NCBI RefSeq assembly: GCF_021442385.1
Contig: NZ_MUZA01000001.1
Location: 1-64,000 of the forward strand
Source: Micromonospora sp. MH99
GTDB lineage: Bacteria; Actinomycetota; Actinomycetes; Mycobacteriales; Micromonosporaceae
DNA: 64,000 nt
Direction of reading: 5' to 3'
The stretch's first letter is position 1; each line of letters starts with the position of its first letter. Positions 15,891 through 24,403 of the stretch are shown one piece after another. The notes beneath the pieces are model-generated. The model was not told the DNA's origin. It made no database searches and saw nothing but the letters and a program-made list of their open reading frames with translations. Both the position numbers and the translations under genes were made by a program.

Positions 15891-18323
15891 CTACGCCTGG
15901 GCCAGGCGCAGCAGCTTGGGGGCGTGCTGCTCGATGACCGGCCGGACCGGCTCGCCCAGACGATCCACCAGGGTGGTGAGCTCGCGCTGGACGTCCTCGG
16001 GCATCCGGCGCTTGAGGGCGTAGCGCAGGCTGTGCTGGACCGTCCAGTCGGTGAAGCCCTCGGCCTGCGCGAAGGTCGCGATCCGGGCGGCGGCCAAGGC
16101 CTCCTCGGGGGTGCCGAAGTCCGCAGCCATCCGCAGTCCGAGGTGCAGGTACGGCGCGTTCTCCTCGTTGAGGTAGTCCGTGAGGGCACGGGGATTCCGC
16201 CCCTGGTCCCGGAGCACCCGGTGCACGTCGGTCATCGCCCGGTGCTTGAAGGTGATCTGGTCGATCGCCGCCTTGAGCCGGAGGTCGAGGGCGTCGAGCA
16301 CCTCGTCGTCGATGGTGCGCCCGGGCGTCCGCCGCCAGGCTTCGACGGTGCTGGCGAAAAGGGCCACCACACCGAGCGCGGACGGGTGGTCACCACCGTT
16401 GGTGCCCAGCGTCTCGACGATCGAGTCCACCCGGTCCGCGGTGGTCCGGATAGCTTCGAGGGCCACTGCCGAGACGATCGGATCGTCCGGCATGACGTAC
16501 TGGAGGAGATCGATCGAGCGGCCGGAGCCGTCGGGCAGGGTGTACGGCTTGGTCGTCACCTGGTGGGCGCCGTGCTTGGTCAGGTCGATGCCGGGTGCGG
16601 CCTTGACCAGCGGGTGCACTGCGACGGAGATGCCCGTCTTGTAGGTGATGAAGTCGAGTAGGCCGTTGAGGACGCCGGCGAGGTCGCCTTCCTGCACCAG
16701 CGGATAGAACGGGATGGCGGTGATCCGCATGTGCAGACCCGCGTCGTGGCCAATCTTGGGTGCCTCGAGGATGTGCTCCCAGCTGTAGCGGGGCTTGAAC
16801 TTGCCGATCTGGCGGGCGACCCGCTCCACCGGCGTCTCCAGCCCGAGCAGCATGGCCCGGAAGCCGACGTCGCGCAGGTCGAGCATGATGTCGGGATCCA
16901 CCTCCATCGGCACGGTGGAGACGTAGATGGTCTTGCCCTGGGTCGGCTCGTTCTCGCGCAGCGCCGAGATCAGGGACTCGACGTGTGAACGGCGCAGCAG
17001 GAAGTCGTCGTCCTCGAAGATGTACATCTGGAGATCGGGGTAGGCCGCCGCGGCGCGGTTCATGGCGCGCACGGCCTCGCTGCCGTCGTAGAAGTAGAGC
17101 TGCTCGCCCCACTGGGTGAGCTGGCAGAACTCGCAGGCCCGGGGACAGCTGCCGAAGACCGTCATCATCTTGATGGCGTTCGGACGGTGCACGTAGTTGC
17201 TCAGGCTGAGCGTGGAGCGGGCCCGCGCGCCGGTCTCCCGGCCGGACTCGTCGGTGCTCGCCCCCGCGTCGATCTGCGGAAGTTCGGCGAGTTCGAGCGG
17301 GATGTTGAGGTCGTCGGGAGCGCAGACGTCCATGATGTTGGTGGGCGTCCAGTACTTGGTGTCCAGCTCCATGAGCTTGACGTCGAGGCCGCCGGAGAAC
17401 ACCCGGCGCTCGAACTCGGTCAGCTTGACGACCCGGGTGTCGTGTACCCGCACGGCGTCGCCGGTCCGGTCGGCCAGGTGCAGGTTGGGGATGTCGCGGA
17501 AGAGTTCCAGGGCGGGGCGGGTGTCCCGGGGCCCCTCGTACGCGGAGGAGAAGATCATGTCCGCCTCGCTGGTCTCGCCGTGCGGTCCGACGACGATGTC
17601 CAGCGGGGTGTACTCCAGATATTCCCGGCGGCAGAAGTACGAGCTGTAGCCGGCGCCGACCAGGCGGGGCACGTAGCCGCGCTCCTCGTGCCGGCGGCAC
17701 TGCTGGTTGAGGAAGTACATCGACTCGATCTCGGTCTGGGTGAAGAAGTTCGAGGTCGAGAAGAGGAAGTAGCAGCGCTCCCCGAACTGGTCGAGGGCCG
17801 CCTCGCAGGCCTCGAACTCCGAGTCGCCGAGTTCCAGGTTGAAGGCCTTGACCTCCACGCCGAGCAGGCCCAACCAGGACGCCACGTAGAACGAACCGAT
17901 CGGGGGCTGGATGCCGAGGACGCGGCGCGAGCGGTTGCCGACCGTGCCGCCGCGCACCGGGTACTGGCCGCCGACGTTGGGTACGAAGATCGCCGCGGGA
18001 CCGTCCTCCAGCGGGCTGCGGTCCAGGTCGTAGATGGAGCCGTCCGCCACCGTGAGAGCCAGCAGGTTGGCGGACACCCGGGCGTAGGTGCGGTTGTCGG
18101 TCTTGTCGAGGCGCTGGATGGCCTTCTTCACCATCGGCGGCAGGGAGCCGAGTTCATCGAGACTCTCGATCGGCAGCTCGGCCAGGCCACGGGCGAACAG
18201 ATAGCGCTCGGGGGTGGCGAGTCTCGCGAAGCCCTCCTTGGCCACCTTACGGTCCAGCCGCTCGGTCTCGGTCTCCAGGTACGTGCGGTCAAGACGCTCC
18301 TGCTTGCCGTTCTGGAACAACAA
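15891..18323 (-). CDS. cobalamin-binding-type radical SAM enzyme
   Basis: The protein has 810 residues from TTG 18323, which has GAGGAG six bases upstream; an in-frame GTG at 18368 lacks a ribosome-binding site. Residues about 130-260 form a Rossmann-like B12-binding region (GIQPPIGSFYVASWLGLLG...VEVKAFNLE), without a DxHxxG motif. The radical SAM domain carries CPRACEFC (Cys 393, 397, 400; the canonical CxxxCxxC cluster site) and ends near 600; a helical C-terminal domain follows. Family members do methylations or difficult C-C, ring or epimerisation chemistry. The largest enzyme of the cluster and likely its signature reaction; substrate unknown. Confidence 0.85.
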   Translation of the reverse strand: MLFQNGKQERLDRTYLETETERLDRKVAKEGFARLATPERYLFARGLAELPIESLDELGSLPPMVKKAIQRLDKTDNRTYARVSANLLALTVADGSIYDLDRSPLEDGPAAIFVPNVGGQYPVRGGTVGNRSRRVLGIQPPIGSFYVASWLGLLGVEVKAFNLELGDSEFEACEAALDQFGERCYFLFSTSNFFTQTEIESMYFLNQQCRRHEERGYVPRLVGAGYSSYFCRREYLEYTPLDIVVGPHGETSEADMIFSSAYEGPRDTRPALELFRDIPNLHLADRTGDAVRVHDTRVVKLTEFERRVFSGGLDVKLMELDTKYWTPTNIMDVCAPDDLNIPLELAELPQIDAGASTDESGRETGARARSTLSLSNYVHRPNAIKMMTVFGSCPRACEFCQLTQWGEQLYFYDGSEAVRAMNRAAAAYPDLQMYIFEDDDFLLRRSHVESLISALRENEPTQGKTIYVSTVPMEVDPDIMLDLRDVGFRAMLLGLETPVERVARQIGKFKPRYSWEHILEAPKIGHDAGLHMRITAIPFYPLVQEGDLAGVLNGLLDFITYKTGISVAVHPLVKAAPGIDLTKHGAHQVTTKPYTLPDGSGRSIDLLQYVMPDDPIVSAVALEAIRTTADRVDSIVETLGTNGGDHPSALGVVALFASTVEAWRRTPGRTIDDEVLDALDLRLKAAIDQITFKHRAMTDVHRVLRDQGRNPRALTDYLNEENAPYLHLGLRMAADFGTPEEALAAARIATFAQAEGFTDWTVQHSLRYALKRRMPEDVQRELTTLVDRLGEPVRPVIEQHAPKLLRLAQA

Positions 18324-18378
18324 CGAAGACTCCTCGGGTCGATCGGGTTGTGCCGCCGAGCGGCGCACCGAGCGGACG

Positions 18379-18930
18379 TCAGTAGTGGCGGAACTTGCTC
18401 GTGTACCAGTCGGTGAACCGCTCGATCAGCGAGTTCAGTTCGCTCTCGCCGGGATGGGTGCGCCAGTCCCATCCGCTGTCCAGCCCGTTCGCGTCCACGA
18501 GGAGCTTCTTCAACCTGAAGCCCGTGACCCGCCCGTCCGCCGGGTCGTCCGCCGTGAAGTAGGCGATCGGCTCCTGGTGACCGGCGTCGAAGGGCGTGTG
18601 GACGTAGATGTAGGGCCGGAAGCCGATCTGTTCGCGCAGTCCCGGCAGCGGTGCCGGGGATGAGGCGAACAGCTCCGACAGCGGCTCGTGGATGCGTAGC
18701 GAGCCGGGCAGCGAGCACAGGTGCGGATGGAAGGCGTAGTCCTCCTCGGCGAACGCCGACGCACCGCCGCCGCCGCGACCGTGCTCGTAGAAGACGGGGG
18801 GCGCGTCGTACACGTCGCTGTAGAAGCCGGTGATCAGAGACTGGAGCGTCTCGATCTCGGGGAACCACTCCTCGAGAACGTCGTCGAAACAGCGCAGACG
18901 AAAAGGCGTGTCATGGCATGCCCTCGTCAT
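18379..18930 (-). CDS. unknown protein, first gene of the leftward operon
   Basis: The protein has 183 residues starting MTRACHDTPFRLRCFDDVLEEW (ATG 18930); the open frame extends upstream through the promoter but no other start looks better. It is rich in Asp, Glu, Phe and Trp, with PYIYVHTPFDAGHQEPIAYF and SELNSLIERFTDWYTSKFRHY at the end. I recognise no family. It sits 55 bp ahead of the radical SAM TTG start and is probably co-expressed with it, so it may be a partner or substrate-handling protein. Confidence 0.6.
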   Translation of the reverse strand: MTRACHDTPFRLRCFDDVLEEWFPEIETLQSLITGFYSDVYDAPPVFYEHGRGGGGASAFAEEDYAFHPHLCSLPGSLRIHEPLSELFASSPAPLPGLREQIGFRPYIYVHTPFDAGHQEPIAYFTADDPADGRVTGFRLKKLLVDANGLDSGWDWRTHPGESELNSLIERFTDWYTSKFRHY

Positions 18931-19201
18931 GATGGAAAGGTAGCCCTCGACCACCTGCCCGACCGGTGCCAACAAGTAGAAATTAGGTGTTGAGACCAGT
19001 AGCTGGCTGGGCGATATAGCGGCTGGAAAACAAAAGAGACACCGTGGTCCGTCCCGACTTCTCACATCGACTTGCACGACTCCCCCTGGCGCGGTGTAAT
19101 GACGGGAATCTAGCGCCCGTTTCCTGGTAGGTCCACGCCGGGTCCACATTTTGGACGGTGGTATCAGCATTGCCGAAGACTGATGAAAGATTCGATTAAG
19201 T
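18931..19201. promoter_or_regulatory. divergent promoter region between the two arms of the cluster
   Basis: The 271-bp gap separates the leftward seven-gene operon from the rightward HAD/monooxygenase pair. It is noticeably AT-rich for this genome (aaattagg, aaaacaaaagag, gattcgattaag), which suits a shared promoter and regulator-binding region. I cannot name specific -10/-35 boxes. Confidence 0.5.
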
Positions 19202-19894
19202 GTGTTGCTTGTGGATACCGTGAAAGCTGTGCTCTTCGATCTCGACGGCACCCTCTTCGACTACGACGGATCGGTGACGGATGCCTTGCTGGGCTGGCTT
19301 CCCGAACTGGGTGTCGACCCCTCCGACGACGTACTGGAGCTGTGGCGGAGGCTGGAACGCGAGCACTATCCCGCGGCACATCGCGGAGCCATCAGCTGGA
19401 GCGAACACAGAAGGCGGCGACTGCGGGAGTTCCTCGTCGCCCTCGGCCGCCCGGTCGACGAGCCGTCCTTACTGGAGGTCTTCGCCGGCTACCTCGACAG
19501 TTTCGAGCGGGCCTACCGGCCCTACCCGGACGCCGTCCGGGCCCTGACCCGGGTCCGCGCCGCAGGTCTCGCCGTCGGGGTCCTCACCAACGGCTCCACC
19601 GGGCGGCAGACCGGGAAGCTGCGGGCGATCGGACTGCTCGGCCTCTGCGACGTGGTCTGCGTCTCGCAGGACCTGGCCGCCGCCAAGCCCGACCCCGACG
19701 CGTTCCTGCGCGCCTGTGAACGGCTCGGGCAGCCGCCCGGCGCGGTCCTCATGGTCGGTGACAACCACGAGTGGGACGTCCGTGCCGCCCGCGCGGCCGG
19801 GCTGCCCGCGCTTCACCTGGACCGCCGGGGTGACCGCCCCGACGCGGACCCCCACCGGATCACCACGCTCGACGAACTGTTCACCCCCTCATAA
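19202..19894 (+). CDS. HAD-superfamily phosphatase
   Basis: The protein has 230 residues from GTG 19202 (a second GTG at 19211 is possible). Motif I AVLFDLDGTLFDYDG, cap domain, motif II GVLTNGSTG, motif III KPDPDAF, motif IV VGDNHEWDVRAARAAG, the complete catalytic set of a C1-cap phosphatase. It would dephosphorylate a small phosphorylated intermediate. It lies 15 bp before the monooxygenase, likely one operon. Together with the kinase at 13417 this suggests a transient phosphate in the pathway. Confidence 0.88.
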   Translation: MLLVDTVKAVLFDLDGTLFDYDGSVTDALLGWLPELGVDPSDDVLELWRRLEREHYPAAHRGAISWSEHRRRRLREFLVALGRPVDEPSLLEVFAGYLDSFERAYRPYPDAVRALTRVRAAGLAVGVLTNGSTGRQTGKLRAIGLLGLCDVVCVSQDLAAAKPDPDAFLRACERLGQPPGAVLMVGDNHEWDVRAARAAGLPALHLDRRGDRPDADPHRITTLDELFTPS

Positions 19895-19909
19895 GGAGTT
19901 GGTCCTCAG

Positions 19910-21049
19910 ATGAATCCGCTGCCGGAGGAAGCCGGCGGGATCACGCCGTGGCTGGAACGGGTGGCCGGGCTGGTGCCCGCCATCCAGGAGGCCCGCGACA
20001 CCGTCGAAACCCTGGGCCACCTGCCACCCGACCTGGTGGCCCGGCTTCGGGACGCCGAGCTGTACCGGTTGTGGGTGCCTCGGTCCCTCGGTGGCCACGA
20101 GGTGCCACCCGCCGTGATGCTGCACGTGGTGGAGGAGATCGCGCGGCACGACGGCTCGGTGGCCTGGTCCATGATGGCCGGGGCCAACTCGGCGCTGCTC
20201 GCGGCGCGGCTGCCCGAGGCCGGCGGCAGAGAGATCTTCGGCGACCCGCTGACAGTGGTCGCGGGATCGCTGCACACCGCAGGCACGGCGGTCCGGGTCG
20301 ACGGCGGCTACCAGCTCACCGGCAGGTGGCGGCTGGCCAGCGGGTGCGCGGAGGCGAGCTGGCTCATCTGCTCCGCCTCCGTCGCGGATGAACCCGACAG
20401 TGGTGGTGCGCACATCTTCTTCGTACGGGCCGCGGAGAGCGAGGTCATCCACGAGTGGAACGCGGTCGGCCTGCGTGGCTCGGGGAGCAACGGCTTCCGG
20501 GTGACTGACGTCTTCGTCCCCGAGCACCGGCACATCGCGCCGGGCGCCGAACTGGTCGTGGACGGCCCGCTCTACCGGAGCTCCATGGCGCACTTCATCA
20601 ATCCGCCGTTGGGTGCGCTGGCCCTCGGCATCGCCGAGGACGCCGTCGGCTGCTTCCACGAGCTGGCGCAGAAGAAGACCGCCCGCGGCAGCGACCTGAC
20701 CCTCAGCGAGCGCGGCACCGTGCAGGAGAAGGTGGGTACGGCCAGGTCCCTGGTGCGCTCGGCCCGCGCCTACCTGCACGCGGCCACCGCCGACATCTGG
20801 CGCGCGGCGGCGACGGACGCCGACATCCCGCACGAGCTGACGGCGGAGATCATGCTCGCCACGGCGACCGCGGCCAAGAACGCGGTGGAGGCCGTCGGCA
20901 TCCTCTACACCGCAGCCGGATCCAGCTCCGTGGTCGAGTCCAGCAGGCTCGCCCGCTGCTTCCGTGACGTCAACGTGGTCAACCACCACGACGCGGCGTC
21001 GCTGCAGGTGTTCGAGCGGGTCGGCCGCTACGCGTTGACGGGGCGGTAG
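19910..21049 (+). CDS. acyl-CoA-dehydrogenase-like flavin-dependent monooxygenase
   Basis: The protein has 379 residues; ATG 19910, preceded by AAGGAG. The fold is the acyl-CoA dehydrogenase type: N-terminal helices, middle beta domain with FRVTDVFVPEHR, C-terminal helices (VQEKVGTARSLVRSARAYL). It is closest in pattern to two-component oxygenases (HpaB-like/group D, e.g. amine N-hydroxylases) rather than CoA dehydrogenases, because the catalytic Glu region is not evident and a flavin reductase gene lies in the same cluster (34160). The likely reaction is hydroxylation at N or C using reduced FMN/FAD and O2. Confidence 0.8.
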   Translation: MNPLPEEAGGITPWLERVAGLVPAIQEARDTVETLGHLPPDLVARLRDAELYRLWVPRSLGGHEVPPAVMLHVVEEIARHDGSVAWSMMAGANSALLAARLPEAGGREIFGDPLTVVAGSLHTAGTAVRVDGGYQLTGRWRLASGCAEASWLICSASVADEPDSGGAHIFFVRAAESEVIHEWNAVGLRGSGSNGFRVTDVFVPEHRHIAPGAELVVDGPLYRSSMAHFINPPLGALALGIAEDAVGCFHELAQKKTARGSDLTLSERGTVQEKVGTARSLVRSARAYLHAATADIWRAAATDADIPHELTAEIMLATATAAKNAVEAVGILYTAAGSSSVVESSRLARCFRDVNVVNHHDAASLQVFERVGRYALTGR

Positions 21050-21057
21050 CGGCCGTA

Positions 21058-21104
21058 GGTGGTCTCCGCGAGCCAGGGACCGGTCCTAGTCCGCGGAGAC
21101 CACC
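21058..21104. terminator. bidirectional terminator between the monooxygenase and PIG-L genes
   Basis: Perfect 13-bp stem ggtggtctccgcg (21058-21070) / cgcggagaccacc (21092-21104). The 21-base loop contains a second small palindrome (ggaccggtcc). It begins 8 bp after the monooxygenase stop and extends 17 bp into the 3' end of the convergent PIG-L gene, so it serves both. Confidence 0.8.
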
Positions 21105-21835
21105 CGGAACGACTCCGCGTACCGTCCCTCGGGAAGCCGCCCGGCGCGGGCGATGGTCGCCGCCCACCGTCGTACGTCGGCGTCGAGCGCCTCCGGATCG
21201 GTGTGCTGGCTGGCATGGCAGCGCAGTGCCGCGCACTTGGCGTCGAGGGTGGCGGTGATGTCGACGTACGTGTTCGAGTCGCGCCCCGTCATCACCCAGA
21301 TCTCGGCGACCCGCCACGGATCCAGCCCGCCTGCGGCGAGTTCGGGAAACGCCCGCGGGTTGCGGGCATCGGGGTATACGGCGCTGAACAGCGCCTCGCC
21401 CACGGCGAGATGGTCCGGATGGGAGGCGCGGATCCGGTCGATCTGTCGTACCGGCGAATGTGTCACCACCCGGTGTGGGCGGTGCGTGCGCAGCACCCGG
21501 GTCAAGCAGCGGCGGAGGGCCGGAGACGGTGTCAACCGCCCGTCCGGAAGCCCCAGGAAATCCACGTGCCGGACGCCGACCGCCCGTGCCGCGGCCTGCT
21601 GCTCCGTCCGGCGTACGGCGGCGACCTCGGCCTTGGGCAGCGCGAGGTCGGAGTGACCCGAGTCCCCGTCGGTCACCACGCAGTAGCGGACGTCCTCGCC
21701 CTCGGCGACCCACCGGGCGACGGCGCCCGCGGCGCCGTAGTCGACATCGTCGGGATGCGCGGTGACGACAAGCGTGCGGCTGCGCACCTCCGTCTCGCCG
21801 GCGAGCGGGGAACGCGTATTCGAGGACTCGGCCAT
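21086..21835 (-). CDS. PIG-L family deacetylase
   Basis: The protein has 249 residues; ATG 21835. Zinc site motif TAHPDDVDYG (His 27, Asp 29, Asp 30) and a second metal histidine in RASHPDHLAVG (His 139/142). PIG-L enzymes remove N-acyl groups from GlcNAc-type or mycothiol-pathway substrates and, in biosynthesis, act as N-deacetylases or amidases. It is transcribed alone and convergent with the monooxygenase. Possible roles are removal of a protecting acyl group or mycothiol-conjugate cleavage (Mca-like). Confidence 0.85.
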   Translation of the reverse strand: MAESSNTRSPLAGETEVRSRTLVVTAHPDDVDYGAAGAVARWVAEGEDVRYCVVTDGDSGHSDLALPKAEVAAVRRTEQQAAARAVGVRHVDFLGLPDGRLTPSPALRRCLTRVLRTHRPHRVVTHSPVRQIDRIRASHPDHLAVGEALFSAVYPDARNPRAFPELAAGGLDPWRVAEIWVMTGRDSNTYVDITATLDAKCAALRCHASQHTDPEALDADVRRWAATIARAGRLPEGRYAESFRVVSAD

Positions 21836-21953
21836 GCCTTCACACTAGGTCGGCCACGACTCCGGCATAAGCCGGTGAAGCAGGTTTAAGAAAATGTCGC
21901 CAACAGCCGTCACGTTCCCTTTCATCAAACAATTCATATGCTGGGAACGGTCA

Positions 21954-21984
21954 TTGACACCGCCGGGTGTGTGCCGTGTAGGTT
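21954..21984 (+). promoter_or_regulatory. sigma70-like promoter for the 22161-27140 operon
   Basis: TTGACA at 21954-21959, then TAGGTT at 21979-21984 with a 19-base spacer (or TGTAGG with 17). The downstream leader to the start at 22161 is about 170 bases, long enough for regulation; I see no known riboswitch in it. The upstream region (21836-21953) includes AT-rich aagaaaatg and may hold activator sites. Confidence 0.55.
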
Positions 21985-22160
21985 CGCCAGACCACGCCTT
22001 TCACGCCACGTGCTCCCGGCACCATTTACAGAACAGCGCCCGGAATCCCGATGAATGAGCGGCTCGCCTGCGTTAATGCAGGGACCGCCGTCTCCTGCCA
22101 TCGGAATGTCCGGCACCCGGGCCGGCGTGAACACGGACCGACGTACAAGGAGACCGGCGC

Positions 22161-22946
22161 ATGCCGACTGCCCAGGACTGGGAAGTCACTGTCATAGACA
22201 CCGGGCGCGAGCACGCACAGTTCGAGTCGCTGCGCCACCTGACCCACGGCGACACGGCCATCGTCGTCCTGCGCGATCTCTTCCCGGCCGTATCCGTCGC
22301 CGACCAGGCGGCCCGGATCCAGGAACTGCTCGCCGTCCCGGAGACCGCGCGGCTGCTGCACGCTCCGGTCGCCGACTTTCTCGACGAGATCGAGTCGTAC
22401 CACGAGCGCGCCGAGCAGGCCCGCGCGGCGCTGGCGCGCTCGGGCGTCGACCTGCCGGCCCGGACGCGGGAGGCCCTGCGGGAGTCCTTCGGGCTCAGCT
22501 CGGTGGAGGTGGCCGTCGAGGACGGTCAGGGCGCCTACGGCGAGGCCGCGGTCCGGACCCGTGTTCCGGGGCCGGCCGCGGGGCTCGCCAGCCACAACAT
22601 CATGCGCGACGGCGACGGCACCAACATCGCGCTCACCTACCTCGCCTACCACCTCCAGTGCGTCGTGGTCGTACGCGCCGCCGCGGGCGGCGGTGAGTTG
22701 GTCGTGCACGACCGTGCCTGGGAACCCGGCGACGAGGCCCACCGCACCGTCGACGGCACGGGCTACACCGACGTGGTGGCGGGAACGCGGGCCGACCGGT
22801 ACGTCCCCCGCGACGGTGACGTGATCCTCTTCAACCCGGACCGGTACCACCGGGTCACCCCGGTCAACGCCGGGGAACTCGTCACTGTGGAGTTCTGCCT
22901 CGGCTTCCGGGACGACCTGCTCGACTACGCCGTCACCTGGGCCTGA
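22161..22946 (+). CDS. 2OG/Fe(II)-oxygenase-fold protein with altered metal site
   Basis: The protein has 261 residues; ATG 22161 follows AAGGAG at -10. It aligns end to end with the intact homologue at 37480. The homologue has HxD pairs at H141/D143 and H150/D152 plus distal H238 and a 2OG-anchoring Arg candidate R248. Here these are R132/P134-like, A143-S-H145 and L240; only the distal His (H230, RYHRV) is kept. So the facial triad and the 2OG salt bridge look lost. It could be a pseudoenzyme, a partner subunit or a reprogrammed enzyme. First gene of a six-gene operon. Confidence 0.75.
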   Translation: MPTAQDWEVTVIDTGREHAQFESLRHLTHGDTAIVVLRDLFPAVSVADQAARIQELLAVPETARLLHAPVADFLDEIESYHERAEQARAALARSGVDLPARTREALRESFGLSSVEVAVEDGQGAYGEAAVRTRVPGPAAGLASHNIMRDGDGTNIALTYLAYHLQCVVVVRAAAGGGELVVHDRAWEPGDEAHRTVDGTGYTDVVAGTRADRYVPRDGDVILFNPDRYHRVTPVNAGELVTVEFCLGFRDDLLDYAVTWA

Positions 22947-22953
22947 CGCCTCG

Positions 22954-23697
22954 GTGGACAACCCGCCCCCGCCCGCGGCCCTGCTCCTGTGGGACATCGA
23001 CCGCACCCTGGTCGACTGTTCCCTCGTCACCAGGGGCGCGTACGACCGGGCCTTCCGACGGATCACCGGCCAGCCGCTCGGCCGCGTTTCCGACATCGCG
23101 GGAGCCACCGCACGGCACATCGCGGTGCGGGCGCTCGCCAGGCACCGGCCGGGCACAGCCGATGCCCTCGTGCGGCGACTGCTCGACGCGGTCGACGACG
23201 AACTGGATCGGCTGGGGGAGGAGCTGACGGCAGCGGGACGGGCCATGCCGGGCGCTGCCCGAGCGCTCACCGCGTTCGCCGGCTGCCCCGGTGTCCGGCA
23301 GACCGTGCTCACCGGCAACACCCGCCGGTCGGCTGCGGCAAAGCTGCGCGCGTTCGGCCTCGACCGGTATCTGGACCTGGCCATCGGGGCGTACGGCGAC
23401 GAGGCCGAGGAGCGGGCCGCGTTGCTGCCGCCGGCTCGGGAGCGGGCCCGGCGTGCCCGCGGCGTCGACTGCCCGCCGGCTCGAGTGATCATCGTCGGGG
23501 ACACCCCCCGCGACATGGCCGTGGCCAGAGAGCACGGGGTCCGGGCGGTGGGAGTGGCGTGCCACCCGGCAGACGCGGGAGGGCTGACGGCGGCCGGCGC
23601 CGACGTGGTCCTGCACGGACTCGCCGACACGGACGCGGTGCTGCTGACCTTCGGCGGGCTACTGCGGCAGCGGTTCGCGGAGCGGCCGAGCGGATGA
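22954..23697 (+). CDS. HAD-superfamily phosphatase (second copy)
   Basis: The protein has 247 residues; GTG 22954 is 8 bp after the previous stop. Motif I LLLWDIDRTLVDCS (nucleophile Asp and DxD, with Thr present), motif II VLTGNTRRS, motif IV IIVGDTPRDMAVAREHG. Different from the HAD at 19202 in its cap, so not a recent duplicate. The stop overlaps the hydrolase start by ATGA (23694-23697). Confidence 0.85.
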   Translation: MDNPPPPAALLLWDIDRTLVDCSLVTRGAYDRAFRRITGQPLGRVSDIAGATARHIAVRALARHRPGTADALVRRLLDAVDDELDRLGEELTAAGRAMPGAARALTAFAGCPGVRQTVLTGNTRRSAAAKLRAFGLDRYLDLAIGAYGDEAEERAALLPPARERARRARGVDCPPARVIIVGDTPRDMAVAREHGVRAVGVACHPADAGGLTAAGADVVLHGLADTDAVLLTFGGLLRQRFAERPSG

Positions 23698-24374
23698 CTC
23701 CCGTCGTCCTGCTGCCGGGGCGCTGGCACACCCCGCGCCATTTCGGGCCGCTGCGCGCCGCGCTGCGGCGCCACCGGATCCCCGTCCACACGCCGCGGCT
23801 CCAGCGCGGCTCGCTCGCCGCCGACACCGTCCACGTCCAGCGGCTCGTCGACACGCTGCCCGAGCCGCCCGTGGTCCTCGGCCACTCCTACGGCGGTTCG
23901 GTGGCGACCGGGCTGCGCGGGGTGGCCCATCTCGTGTACGTCGCCGGATTCGCGCTCGACGTGGGGGAGTCGACCGCCGACGTGGGCGGCACCAGCACCC
24001 GGCTCGCGGCGGCCGTGACGGAGAGCCCCGACGGCACCACCCGGCTGCTGCCCGACCGGGCCGTGGAGGTGCTCTACCACGACTGCGCCGACGACCTCGC
24101 GGCGAGCGCCGTGTCCTGGCTGCGTCCGCAGGGCCCCGGGTACGGCCGGGGCCGTCCGACGCGCCACGCCTGGCGTGAGACCCCGTCCAGCTACGTCGTC
24201 TGTGCGGCCGACCGTGCCCTGGACCCGGCGGTGCAGCGCGAGATGGCCGCGCGGTGCGCCGAGCGCCACGAGTGGCCGGTGGGGCACTGCCCCGTGCTCA
24301 GCCGCCCCGACCTCGTCACCGATCTGCTCCTCGGCCTGACCGCATCAGGTACGCGCCGGGCCGACCGCGGGTGA
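23694..24374 (+). CDS. alpha/beta-hydrolase
   Basis: The protein has 226 residues, coupled to the HAD. Nucleophile elbow VVLGHSYGGSVATGL (Ser 65), an Asp in CAADRALDP and His in WPVGHCPVLSRPD give a full catalytic triad. It is short and lid-poor, like esterases of the RsbQ/carboxylesterase type. It may hydrolyse an ester or release a product; no substrate inference possible. Confidence 0.8.
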   Translation: MTPVVLLPGRWHTPRHFGPLRAALRRHRIPVHTPRLQRGSLAADTVHVQRLVDTLPEPPVVLGHSYGGSVATGLRGVAHLVYVAGFALDVGESTADVGGTSTRLAAAVTESPDGTTRLLPDRAVEVLYHDCADDLAASAVSWLRPQGPGYGRGRPTRHAWRETPSSYVVCAADRALDPAVQREMAARCAERHEWPVGHCPVLSRPDLVTDLLLGLTASGTRRADRG

Positions 24375-24403
24375 TCCGCCCCGCACTACCACGAGGAGTC
24401 CCA

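Noticed and set aside
11785-18323. FomD-like DUF402 plus B12-type radical SAM enzyme, as in fosfomycin biosynthesis
   Set aside because: No phosphoenolpyruvate mutase, Fom1/Fom2 or other phosphonate gene is in the window, so a phosphonate product is not supported.
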